Assembly: GCA_036927565.1 (NCBI GenBank)
Contig: JAYESD010000005.1
Coordinates: 15,158,565-15,222,564 of the forward strand
Source: Tuctoria greenei
Taxonomy: Eukaryota; Streptophyta; Magnoliopsida; Poales; Poaceae
Direction of reading: 5' to 3'
DNA length: 64,000 nt
Positions 48,501-58,447 of the stretch are shown piece after piece. The first letter of the stretch is position 1. Every line of letters begins with the position of its first letter. Below the pieces are notes generated by a model. That model was not told the origin of the DNA. It did no database searches and saw only the letters and a list, made by a program, of their open reading frames with translations. The position numbers and the translations under genes were made by a program.

Positions 48501-50060
48501 GGGTTCACGCAACGAGAAGGTATTGATTATAACGAGACCTTCTCGCCTGTGTCGTCTAAGGATTCGTTCCGAATCATCATGGCATTAGTAGCACATTATG
48601 ACTTAGAATTGCATCAAATGGATGTAAAGACAGCGTTCCTCAATGGGAATCTTTATGAGGACGTCTACATGGCTCAACCAAAGGGTTTTGTCATTGAGGG
48701 TAAGGAACATATGGGGTGCCACTTGAAGAAGTCTATTTATGGACTTAAGCAAGCTTCAAGACAATGGTACCTAAAGTTCGATGAGACGATAAGAAAGTTT
48801 GGGTTCAAGGAGAATGAGGAGGATAACTGCAATTTATGCTAAGTTTAAGAATGGGAAATTCATTTTCCTTATACTATACGTAGATGACATACTACTTGCA
48901 AGTAGTGATGTCAACCTACTCTTAGAAACTAAGAAGTGTTTATCCTCAAACTTTGAGATGAAGGATTTAGGTGAAGCTTCCTATGTCCTAGGAATTGAGA
49001 TTCACCGAGATCGAAGAAAGGGGGTATTAGGATTATCTCAGAAGGCATACTTAGAAAGCGTGCTGAGAAAGTACGGTATGCAAGGTTGTAAGCCCTCGCC
49101 TGTCCCAATAGTTAAGGGTGACAAATTTTCACAATCACAATCACCTAAGAATCAGTATGAGGTTGATCAGATGAGAGGAATTCCGTATGCTTCTGCTGTC
49201 GGAAGCTTAATGTATGCTCAAACATGTACGCGCCCTGACTTAGCTTTCGTGACTGGGATGCTTGGCAGATATCAAAGTAATCCAGGCTTAGACCACTGGA
49301 AAGCACTTAAGAAGGCTCTAAGATACATTCAGGACACTAAGAACCTCATGTTAAAGTATAGTAAGACAGACTCATTAGAAATAGTAGGTTACTCAGATTC
49401 AGATTACGCGGGTTGTGTGGATACTAAGAAATCCACGTCAGGCTATATATTCACCCTCGCGAATGGAGCTATATCGTGGAGAAGCTCCAAGCAAGTCATA
49501 ACTGCATCGTCCACAATGTATGCTGAGTTCATAGCTTGTTATGAGGCCACTGGACAGGCATCTTGGCTTAAGAAATTTGTTCCCGGTCTAAGAGTGGTAG
49601 ACAGCATTCATAAACCACTTAAGTTATACTGCGACAATGAGCCAGCAGTGACATACTCTCACAACAACAAGTCGAGTGGTGCTGCCAAACACATCGACAT
49701 TAAGTATTATGTTGTTAAAGAGAGAATCCAGGATAATTCAATTAGTCTCGAGCATATAAGAACTAATAAAATGCTTGCGGATCCGCTAACCAAGGGTCTC
49801 CCTCTCAATGTGTTCAGAGAACACGTAGACGGCATGGGATTAGGAGAGAACCTGTGAAACAAATCCTGGATACTAAGGGGACACCTAAGCATAAGGATAT
49901 TTCTAATTGTGAGACATATTGTGGTCTTCGAGTCGAACAGTACGTAAATGGCTGTTTCTGATGCGTCGTGCTCCTTATGTCAAAGCAAGAAGAAATATAC
50001 ATAAGTTTAGTAGTTAAGAATAAAAGGTAAGCTAAGTGAGAATTAAGTTGTCCCAAGATC

Positions 50061-50071
50061 AAGGGGGAGAA
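50061..50071 (+). promoter_or_regulatory. Polypurine tract of the young Copia element
   Basis: AAGGGGGAGAA directly precedes the 3' LTR at 50072. Confidence 0.9.
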
Positions 50072-50631
50072 TGTTAGTTTGATCCCGGTCCAACCCGTTG
50101 GGCAACAACCAACGGGAAGGACTCTGTCCTCCCATCAGAATCGGACGTGGGGTAACAACCCCATGCCGAATCCATCTCAGCCACGCGCGTTGCTATAGGG
50201 GGACGCAACAAACTCGTTCTGTTGACGCCCCCCACCTTGGTGCGCGCTATAAAAGTCCCAGGGGGACCTCAGGGCATATACACAAGAGTGCATACGATCT
50301 CAGAGGCCCCCGCCACAACTAACTAATCTTTCGTCATCACCGTCTTCTGTGCCTCCGGCTACACCGGCGTCGACACTGCATCAGCGATCATCCTGCATCG
50401 ACCTAATCTTCACCAATCATCCACTTGAGCCCAATGGCCGCAAGTGGACCCTCTGAAGGTAACCTCACCCCTCACCTCTCTCTCTCTAATTGTACTCTAT
50501 CTGCCATACCTATAGGATGCATGTTAGATCGTCTGACTAAGTATTAACGCTATTGATAATGATTGTTCATGCCTAAGTAATTTTTCATTAGATGTTCATA
50601 GTGTAGATCCTAAGCCTATTCAGAATCTACA
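50072..50631 (+). repeat. 3' LTR of the young Copia element
   Basis: Differs from 43067-43626 by three transitions only. TATA box at 50247-50255. It points towards the kinase gene that starts 1.1 kb downstream. Confidence 0.95.
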
Positions 50632-50636
50632 AATAT

Positions 50637-51766
50637 TGCTTAAATTTTCACGCACGATCAGGAGAGGAACCATCGTGATCCCGGTGCCGCTGCAACAGAA
50701 GACAGGATGCTCGGCATGTCGTTACCCTGTAAGTTTCGTCGAGAGATCGTGTCTGCAAGCGTGCAATACTCTGTCTTCCTGCCTGCTTGTCTGGCCGCAG
50801 AAAACTAGTTGCAGTAGCATGTGTTCTTCCATCTGGCACTGCTCGACCACGGAACGACGAACACCGGGATGTTGCGGCTCCGAAGATTTGTAGGAATCTG
50901 ATGCCGTCGCTGCTTTTCTGTTCCACCGGCTTCGGGTAGCCGCTGCACCGAGCTAATGGTTTCACCGTCTTCTCATCTAGCTAGGGGTGCAAATTCTAAA
51001 TCCATGCAGTTGCAGACACTGACGTGTGGGCTCAACGCCCTCACACGACCCACATGTCAATGAATGCAGCTGCAGGTGCAGTAAGGATATACATCCGCTA
51101 GCTAGCTCCTATCCTACCACCACAAAACAAAAGGCTGAATTTTTTGTTGCTTCAAAAACCATGGGAATTCAATTTAGGATATTTTCCGAGTAAAGACCGG
51201 TTTTAATCTTAACAAGGGTCAGGTGTCTTCCTATTACAAGCAACGTTACCTTTGCACGTCAGATCTACTGTCCAGTAGCGATCGCGCATTCACACCCTCG
51301 TTACGTACCGCGTACACACGTCGTCCTGCTCCGCGTCACGTAAAGCAGGGGAGGACGGAGCAGAGGAGTGCCCAACCACTCCGCTCCCGTTGACCGTGGT
51401 CAGTCCGTGGAGGGCTGCGTGCTCTGATGACGCCGTTTCCGCGGTCGCAGCAATACAACCCGTGCGAGATAGAACCGTGGTTTCGCGCCGCGCCGCGCTC
51501 TGGGATGGGACAGGGTCAAGGCAAGCCCGGGGGCAGGGGCAGACGCGCCGTTCGTTAGGATGCCGCGCACGGTTGACGACCAGCTCCAGCTGCCCGCCCC
51601 CGCTAATACTTATACCACTCCACCATCCACATGTTTCCCCAACTCCTCTGTCTTCAACCTCTTCTTCTCTCCGAAGCTCGAACACACACAGCAATCTCCT
51701 TTCCTTTCTTAGCAACTGCATTCTTCGATCCACTCGCAGTAGGCGACTTGCCGCGGAGTCGAGACG
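50637..51766 (+). other. Upstream region of the kinase gene
   Basis: No gene is supported. ORFs on either strand (51290-51733 minus, 51390-51959 plus, 51631-52290 plus) are compositional or out-of-frame shadows of the kinase exon. The promoter should lie here. A CT-rich leader with CTTCTTCTCTCC near 51660-51680 is compatible with a 5' UTR, but no TATA box is convincing. Confidence 0.5.
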
Positions 51767-54109
51767 ATGGCTTCGCCGCAGTGGAGGAAATCCCTGCTCT
51801 GCTGCGTGGGCGGCGGGACGGCCGTGGCGGGCGACGACGACACCCCGTCTCCGAACCGGCGGAGGAGGAGCGGCAGCAGGGACCGGGACCGGCCTCTGCT
51901 ATCATCTTCGTCGGCGTCGCGGGTGTCGCTCTCGAGCCTGGGCTCGTCGGGGACGCTGACGCCGGAGGACCTCTCCGTCACGCTGTCCGGGTCCAACCTG
52001 CACGCCTTCACCTACGCCGAGCTGCGCGCCGTCACCGGCGGCTTCTCCCGCGCCAACTACCTCGGCTGCGGCGGGTTCGGGCCCGTGTACAGGGGCCGCG
52101 TGGGCGCCGGGCTCCGCCCCGGCCTCGACGCGCAGCAGGTCGCAGTCAAGTACCTCGACCTCGACTGCGGCACGCAGGGGCACAGGGAGTGGCTCGCCGA
52201 GGTGTTCTTCCTCGGCCAGCTGCGGCATCAGAATCTCGTCAAGCTCGTCGGCTACTGCTACGAGGACGAGCACCGGATGCTGGTGTATGAGTACATGAGC
52301 AACGGCAGCCTTGAGAAACACCTCTTTAAAAGTGAGTAAAAAAAAGAAAATCGCAACTGTTCTTCACTTCACTTTAATTTACTACTCGAGTTTATCGCTG
52401 TGCACGTACCACCTGTCCATTTGTCAGTTAATGATTGATTTAAGCAGAGTAGTAGTAGTCGTTAGCCAAATAATTTGATTCAGCTTAATACGATTCTGTC
52501 GGGAACAATAAGAATCTCTCTGTCTCTCGATCGAGAGATAGAAGACTTGCGGAAGCAGGAAGCTGACCCGAAGCGTCCTTGTGCCAACCACGTGCAGGTC
52601 TCCACGGTGCCATGCCATGGATGACGAGGATGAAGATCGCCGTCGGCGCGGCCAAGGGCCTCGCATTCCTCCACGACGCCGACACGCCGGTCATCTACCG
52701 CGACTTCAAGGCCTCCAACATCTTGCTGGACTCGGTGAGCGACTCGTCCGTCCTGCTGCTTCAAAAATTTTCCATTCCATGTCTTGTTCCTTGCGCTTGA
52801 CACTAGACAGCAGTAGCGGTATTAGTTTCGGACGGCAGAGAAACAGCAGTCATTCCTTGACGCATGGCTGCTCTGTCTGACGGCAGCCCCTGCGTCGTGG
52901 TAGAAAAGAAGATGACGACACCATGCATAAAGTAGGGAAAAAAAGATATTCCGCCCTTTCTCCTGTGGAATTAATTAGGGAAAATTGTAGATCCAGTACA
53001 AATTCACTTTTCGATTTTTGGCACTGTTTTCTCCATACAGGAGATAAAAAGTCGAAGTCTGCCACGCGTTTCAAACGTGATGTATTGGTTTGTTAGAAAG
53101 GTAGCGACCTCTCGTCTGATTGAAACCTAGTGGAAGGTTCTTGGATGCCCCAGCTCTGATGAACTCAGCTCATGACTAAATACCTAATAGAATAAAATAA
53201 TGAACCGCACCTGTCTGATCCGTACCGCATCGTTATCTCAGCACCAGCCTTGCAGCTCGATCGGTACAGATAGCGATAGTGATAGCAGCGTTGTCTCTCG
53301 CGCCTGTTACTTGCATTACATGTGCATATCAATGTAATTGTCACCTGCATGTGATCTTTTGCTTAATACTAACTCGATCTTTCTTTGGATTTCAGGACTA
53401 TAACACCAAGCTGTCTGACTTTGGCCTCGCAAAGGATGGGCCTCAGGGCGATGCGACCCATGTTACCACACGTATCATGGGGACAAATGGTTATGCTGCA
53501 CCGGAGTATATCATGACAGGACATCTTACTGTCAAGAGTGACGTCTACAGCTTTGGAGTTGTGCTCTTGGAACTCCTATCAGGGCGCAGATCTGTGGATC
53601 TAAGTCGGCGACAAAGGGAGCAAAGTCTGGTAGATTGGGCTAGAACTTACCTCAAGAAGTCCGACAAGCTTTACAAGGTCATGGATCCGGCATTGGAGTG
53701 CCAGTACTCACCTCAAGGGGCGGAACGAGCTGCGATGGTGGCGTACAAGTGCTTGAGTCAGAATCCAAAATCTCGACCCACCATGAGGGAGGTGGTCAAG
53801 GCCCTCGAGCCCATACTAGGCATGAACGATTACCTTGAGGTGGGCCCATTTGTGTTCACACTCATAGTGGAGGACAACATCGAGAGCAATGAAGGGAAAG
53901 GGAAGACGGTGGACGGTGAGAAGGTCGACGTCAGAATCGAGACGACGGTGGTGAAGGAGAAGCACCAGAGCCACCAGGATCGGCATCGACAGAAGTTCCC
54001 GAACTCGGCGGTCCACGCCGATGTGGTGCTTCACCGAGACGGGCCGCACATGAGCGCGTTGCGCCGTCACCGAAGGACGCCAAGCTACCTCAAGGAGAGG
54101 GGGGCGTAG
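51767..54109 (+). CDS. Receptor-like cytoplasmic kinase, subfamily VII (RIPK/PBL-like)
   Basis: Three exons, 51767-52331, 52598-52734 and 53396-54109, joined by GT-AG introns in phase, giving about 471 residues. The N-terminus MASPQWRKSLLCCVGG has a CC pair that may be palmitoylated; it lacks the Gly-2 myristoylation start. Next are SLSSLGSSGTLTPEDLSVTLSGSNLHAFTYAELR, the Gly-rich loop GCGGFGPV, the ATP lysine in QQVAVKYLDL, the catalytic loop YRDFKASNILLD, SDFGLAKDGPQGD, and the activation segment through GTNGYAAPEY. The C-terminal tail is Lys/His-rich. The layout closely follows Arabidopsis RIPK, which phosphorylates RIN4 in immune signalling. The exact ortholog is unknown. All kinase motifs are intact, so the gene looks functional. 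It sits 1.1 kb downstream of a young Copia LTR in the same orientation. Confidence 0.92.
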
Positions 54110-54525
54110 GTTTGACGGTTAATCAGTGGCATTGGAAGGTGTTAATTAGAATCAGAAAAAGGGAGCAAAATGAAGAGTGTGTACATAATTGAGATTGATC
54201 ATAGAGGCTGTAGGTCACACGACACCATACCGCATTGGTTTGGTGAGATTTGTTGATTCAATTTTTTGGTTCTTGTCATTGGTCAATCATGCTTGATGTA
54301 AGCGCATTCAGTGTCACGGTTGTAAAGTTAGTGCAATTCGAATTTTTGAAGGAGCGTGATTTTTTTTATTACACTGTGGAGGTCCATTTTCAATAAAAAA
54401 TCTACGAATTTTCAGCTCAGTCATTACAAGGCGATCCTTTTGGAATGCAGGTAAGTGAATAAAATATCCCGAAATCTATAATAAAGGTTGCAAAAAAATA
54501 AGAAGTACGAGGTTGCAAAAACTTG
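54110..54525 (+). other. 3' flank of the kinase gene
   Basis: Presumed 3' UTR and short spacer, AT-rich, with AATAAA-like words near 54390 and 54460. No ORF. Confidence 0.6.
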
Positions 54526-54549
54526 CGCTAGAAGGAGGGCTTGAACCTC

Positions 54550-54582
<33 letters not shown>

Positions 54583-54599
54583 AACTGAGCTATTCCAGC
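54526..54599 (-). tRNA. tRNA-Asn (anticodon GTT)
   Basis: A 74-nt cloverleaf on the minus strand. The acceptor stem GCTGGAA pairs with TTCTAGC. The D arm includes TAGCTCAGTTGGTTAGAGC (A box), the anticodon loop is CTGTTAA with anticodon GTT, and the T arm is GGAGGTTCAAGCCCTCC (B box). The discriminator base is G. CCA is not encoded, as expected for a nuclear gene, and there is no intron. Confidence 0.93.
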
Positions 54600-55163
54600 A
54601 TATATTCGCCACAACGCTACAAAACAAATAAAAATTCAAATGATAACGGAGGCCCAGAGTCAAAATCGGGCCCATGTCGGTTCGAACCCATACAGCCCAC
54701 CAGTTTCAGTTTTTCAGTTACCCGTCGCAGACAGTCCGCACCAGCTCGAGGTGCGGATCCCTTCCCGTTTGCTCCTCTACTCGACTCAAGATGCGGCCAC
54801 ACTTGAGTTAGTATGATGCAATTGTCGGCCGAATCACAAACATCATTATCCGTGCACTCCTAGTTGATCAACCATATACAAGCGTAAATCTCCAGAAAAT
54901 TGTATGGTATGCTGGTGCCGCGCAGTTCACCGAAGGCGTGCACCTGGCACGAGCTTTCTGTTGAGTGCTGATCCTGTCGTGTTGCTCTTCAACGAATTCG
55001 GTTTGCAAATTACCCCTCTCTCTCTCTCTCTCTCTAACGCTGCTGAATCATCATATAAACGTATTTTGCTTCATGTTTAACGTACATAATGTCGAGGTCC
55101 CTTTTTAGCCCGATGAAAATGCGATCAATTTTCTCGATTTTCTTGTTGTTGTAAAATTCAGGT

Positions 55164-55188
55164 CCCCCCCCCCCCCCCCCCCCCCCCC
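55164..55188. repeat. C25 homopolymer
   Basis: 25 consecutive C. It has the same length as the G25 run at 44385. Length may be an assembly estimate. Confidence 0.9.
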
Positions 55189-55647
55189 GACATCTGGGCT
55201 CTGTTCGGTACAACATTGCCATTGATTGATGGGCAGTGAGACTAGAACTTGAATTTCTACGTGAAACACGGCCCTGCCCTTGTCGCTGAGCTCCTCCTTC
55301 CATGTGCCTCCACAGCTTGTTGATGGTGGCCAGGCGCGTGCGCGTGCGCGTCTCCTGGTCCGCGTCGCCGTCGTATAGAGTTGCGTCACTGCTGGCGTGT
55401 CCGGAAACAGTAACAGCCATCTCGTTGCGCGTACACCTTCGTTCGTTTTTCCTGGCTGGGCCGCGCCGCACCGGCGAGTTCCCAACGCCTGGGGTGAACG
55501 AGATAGCGTGGCCGGCGTCTCGAGTGAATGCATGCACCGTCGCGTCGCGCGGAACCCGAACGGACCAAATTCCGCGCGGCGGCGCGTGTTCTCTAACTCG
55601 GCAGGTGAATCTCTGGATGCACCAACACCAACCGTCCACAACAGATA

Positions 55648-55657
55648 CTCCCTCCAT
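55648..55657. mobile_element. Probable Stowaway MITE end at the gap edge
   Basis: TA followed by CTCCCTCCAT runs straight into the N gap. This is the common end of Stowaway MITEs. The other end is not visible, so it is hidden by the gap or lost. Confidence 0.5.
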
Positions 55658-55757
55658 NNNNNNNNNNNNNNNNNNNNNNNNNNNNNNNNNNNNNNNNNNN
55701 NNNNNNNNNNNNNNNNNNNNNNNNNNNNNNNNNNNNNNNNNNNNNNNNNNNNNNNNN
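55658..55757. other. Assembly gap (100 N)
   Basis: Exactly 100 N, the conventional placeholder for a gap of unknown size. It removes the 3' end of the minus-strand G-gamma gene. Confidence 0.98.
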
Positions 55758-57972
55758 ACTGCAAGCCACGACTGCAGGACCAGTGCACGGACGCGTGTCG
55801 CGGCAGGAGCAGCTGAAGCAGCTCGGCGTCTTGGGCTTGGGTAAGCAGCTGCACCAGCAGCACAAGCAAGAAAAGCATGTGCAGAGTTTTGATCTGCACA
55901 GAATCTCTTTTTGTTGAATATCACGCAGTTCATTTTGGAACAAAGGTTGTAAGAAATGGTGGTGTTTGTCTTCATGCTAATAATTTAACAGTATCTAGAG
56001 CAAGGAACATATGACTTGTCAAAAGGTTAAAAATAAATGCCGCAAGCAACTGTAAGGCATGCCATATAATATGGCCCCCGTTTTGTACATCAAAAGAAAG
56101 GACTGCATGCAGATAATAATGTAAAGGATTACACTGTGACATACTCGAAAAGCTTCATTTTCGGCTGACAAGATTCCACTAAATAGGTGAAGATACTATG
56201 AGAACGGGTTTAAGATGAAAATTTACACCGTTCAGAAAAAAAGGACAAACAATCAACTTTGACAAGGAAAGTACGTTCGAATCGTACAGATAACAGAGGA
56301 AGCTCCTCAAATCAGTTTACAATGTTAAAGACTTGTAGTAGTATCTATGACTTACATGTTTGAGCATTTAATTTCGGGAAACAGAAAACATGTTCAAGCA
56401 TAAAGAAATCATAAAAAATAGTTTAGCTGATGAGGTACCTGATCCACCAATAGCGACTGCAAGATCCATCTTTCCTTTTGCTTCTGTAAGTAGAAGAGGT
56501 ACCAAAAAAAAATTAAAACATTCATAAACAGCATCCAAGACTCAAGCGACAGTCAGGACATAAGTTTCAGAAACCATACACTGCTATCAGTGGGTCTGCC
56601 TTTGCACCGACGAACTCATTTACACTGTCAGGTGTAACAAGAAGCCATTAGCATCACGGATCGGCATTCAGTGATAAACATAGACACACTATAATCTGGA
56701 ATGATTGAAAGGAACAAATGTGGAGTACTGGGCCACCAAGCCGATACATAATCATTACGAAACTGACGTTCAATTAGAACCGCATTATCCTTGTTGCAGT
56801 TTTCACATGTGAGCCTGTTTTATTTCAATGGGAGGAATGGAGGATGTGAGGCCAAATGAACATCTAGTAATAAATGAATATATTTTTATCTCTCTATTTC
56901 CTCCTTACATAAAAAGTTAAAGGATTGGCATTAACCACTGCTATAGTCGTAGTCCCTCGGGTTTTCTTTTATTATGAACTGAAATCACACAATAGTAAAC
57001 AGTGCAACAATGTTAACTGTTTTTCCGTTTTGACAACAAGAAAAGAGAACGGCATTGAGCTTGAAATAGGAGGAACACGAAGAAACCTACTGGGCACTTG
57101 CCCATCCGAGCCAAACAAAACAATCACTGGCAGCGGTAAGATTTCACAGAGCAAGCTGATGAGAAGCAAGATAAAGGGAAAAGAGCCTTACTCTTTGCAA
57201 CACCTCGAGACGGGCTGAATCCTCTCCAGTCCCTGTATCTCTTGCTGCAAAAGCCGAGCGGTCCCTGTCAGTGACTCAGGCCAAGGCACATGGTTTCGTA
57301 CGTACAGCGCTGCTCCATGTGCCATGAATGGAAGCAGTAAAGTAAACAAGCGGTGAGCATCGGCAGCAGCATCTTCCTGTCGATTGCCATGCCAATGCTA
57401 AGAGTTGGCATGGGGAGAAGGGATCTAAGAGGCTTGCAGATACCACGATGGTCTCAGCAAGGTGTACAGCGAGAACATAATCATTTCACTACGCAGTCAC
57501 CACATGCAAGATATGATAAACATAATTTTATTTTCACGATAACTAAACGCATGATAAGAACAAGCATATAATTATGGACAAGGAAATATCCTAGCTCCGG
57601 TATTTTTGAAGGACACTAAAAAGCATCAAGATTTGCGTTTAAAAAAAAAACTAAAAAGCATCCAGGTGCAGAGCCACGGCAGTGGCTCGTGGCACTATGC
57701 CTCTTGTTTTCTTGGCGACAACCAAGCTAGGGCAGTGACGAACGAACGAACGAAGGCGCGCACACTTCTCCTCAAAAGAACCGAGAAAGATTCGTTGGGT
57801 GCGGCGTGGGGCCATGGGCAGCGGGAGACTGGGGAGTGCGTGTGCGTAGCGGGAGGCTCACCTCGAGGAAGCCGACCTCCCGTTTGAGGATGTGCACCTC
57901 CAGCTGCATCCGCCGGCGGCCGCACATGTCCGGGTACCTCGGCGGCGACCTAGGCCTCGGCGCCTCCCCCAT
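55758..57972 (-). CDS. Class C heterotrimeric G-protein gamma subunit (DEP1/GGC2/GS3-like), 3' end in gap
   Basis: Five exons on the minus strand: 57972-57862, 57244-57192, 56624-56580, 56483-56439 and 55893 into the gap. All introns are GT-AG and phases match (390 bp, 130 codons to the gap). The first exon encodes MGEAPRPRSPPRYPDMCGRR and the start of the GGL helix (MQLEVHILKREVGFLE). Exon 2 gives EIQGLERIQPVSRCCK and exon 3 VNEFVGAKADPLI. Exon 4 has KRKDGSCSRYWWI, and exon 5 opens the Cys-rich tail SKLCTCFSCLCCWCSC. This five-exon plan and motif order match rice DEP1 and its relatives, which bind G-beta and control panicle branching and grain size. The visible tail is about 45 residues and loses its Cys pattern near the gap; the stop codon is not seen. 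A Copia LTR begins 49 bp upstream of the ATG. The subfamily member is not certain. Confidence 0.85.
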
Positions 57973-58021
57973 CGCGCGCGCGCCAAAGCGAAACCCAGAA
58001 GAAGCAGACAAGGCTAGAGCC

Positions 58022-58447
58022 TGTTGGTGTTGCTCTCGGTTCAACTGAGAGAAACAAAAAAGGAAAAGTGAATAAATAAAAAGGGAAAAGATAAAGAAGA
58101 AAGAAAAGTAAAAGGGGAGCCCGCAACTGACGGGACTCCCGTACGTGATCCACTTTGATCGGAGGTGGACGAACCAACTCGGGCTCGGTCCCCCACCGCC
58201 TTGCTCTATAAAAACAAAAGGTGATTAAGTGCTAATCACGACGAGAAAACCCAAAAACCGGTCCAAAAGAGAGCAAGAGCGGCGGGAAGATCCGAGCAAC
58301 TCCAAGCCGTCCCAAGACTTCAATGGCGGCCAACGGGTCCTCCTCATCATGTAAGTGTGCTAATCCCCTCTCTGATGATGTTTATTAGGTGCATAAATAG
58401 TGATTAAGGTTCATGATTATGTTTATGCCTAAAGTTTAAACCCAACA
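58022..58447 (+). repeat. 5' LTR (left end predicted)
   Basis: The right end is fixed by ...AACCCAACA followed by the PBS. The left end is chosen at TGTTGGTG because it mirrors the CCAACA end. It also places the TATA box (TATAAAAA, 58207-58214) and the mini-exon ATG (58323) at spacings similar to the other Copia element. The target duplication cannot be tested in this window. A start a little downstream is possible. Confidence 0.65.

Larger units (their letters stand above)
43429..49857 (+). pseudogene. Copia gag-pol, split start exon plus main ORF, one frameshift
   Basis: Predicted mini-exon 43429-43453 (MAASGPSE) spliced to 45661-49857. Gag is of the UBN2/DUF4219 kind (IETLNGQNYGVWKERL), with the knuckle CHFCGSDEHFQKDC near 46481. 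Protease has WWIDSGATVHICNS (46617). Integrase has the HHCC block (WHCRLCHISRGR, CVDCIKGK) and a core with DICGPF, RSDRGGEYYG and GVAERRNRTL. RT has KARLVAKGFTQ, QMDVKTAFLNG and LYVDDILLASSD. RNase H has DSDYAGCVDTKKSTSGY; the ORF ends at TGA 49855. One extra A near 48831 shifts the frame inside RT, between SRQWYLKF and the YVDD block; all other catalytic motifs are intact. Unless bypassed, full RT and RNase H are not made. Confidence 0.88.
43067..50631 (+). mobile_element. Young Copia LTR retrotransposon with spliced leader architecture
   Basis: 7565 bp with 560-bp LTRs that differ at only three positions, all transitions, implying about 0.2 million years at 1.3e-8 per site per year. The perfect target duplication is AATAT (43062-43066 and 50632-50636). 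Its PBS, long leader, gag-pol and PPT are all present. Gag-pol is open except for one single-base frameshift near 48831. It is related to the Copia element at 58022. The Copia lineage was not assigned with confidence. Confidence 0.96.
54600..55657. other. Spacer between tRNA-Asn and the assembly gap
   Basis: Contains (CT)n at 55016-55035, a C25 run at 55164-55188, and GC-rich sequence from 55300 to 55610 with a GCGCGTGCGCGTGCGCGT stretch near 55333. The ORFs found across 55034-55975 run through the N gap and are not real genes. It may include the missing end of the G-gamma gene, but no matching Cys-rich frame is visible on this side of the gap. Confidence 0.5.

Noticed and set aside
24302..50636. 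Gypsy and young Copia elements both have target duplication AATAT
   Set aside because: Five AT-rich bases matching by chance in AT-rich targets is not surprising; the two integrases are unrelated families.
55034..55975. Long ORFs crossing the N gap on both strands
   Set aside because: They stay open only because N codons are not stops. The part on the right is the G-gamma last exon in another frame.
56925..57218. 97-codon plus-strand ORF
   Set aside because: Lies in intron 2 and exon 2 of the minus-strand G-gamma gene; a shadow.
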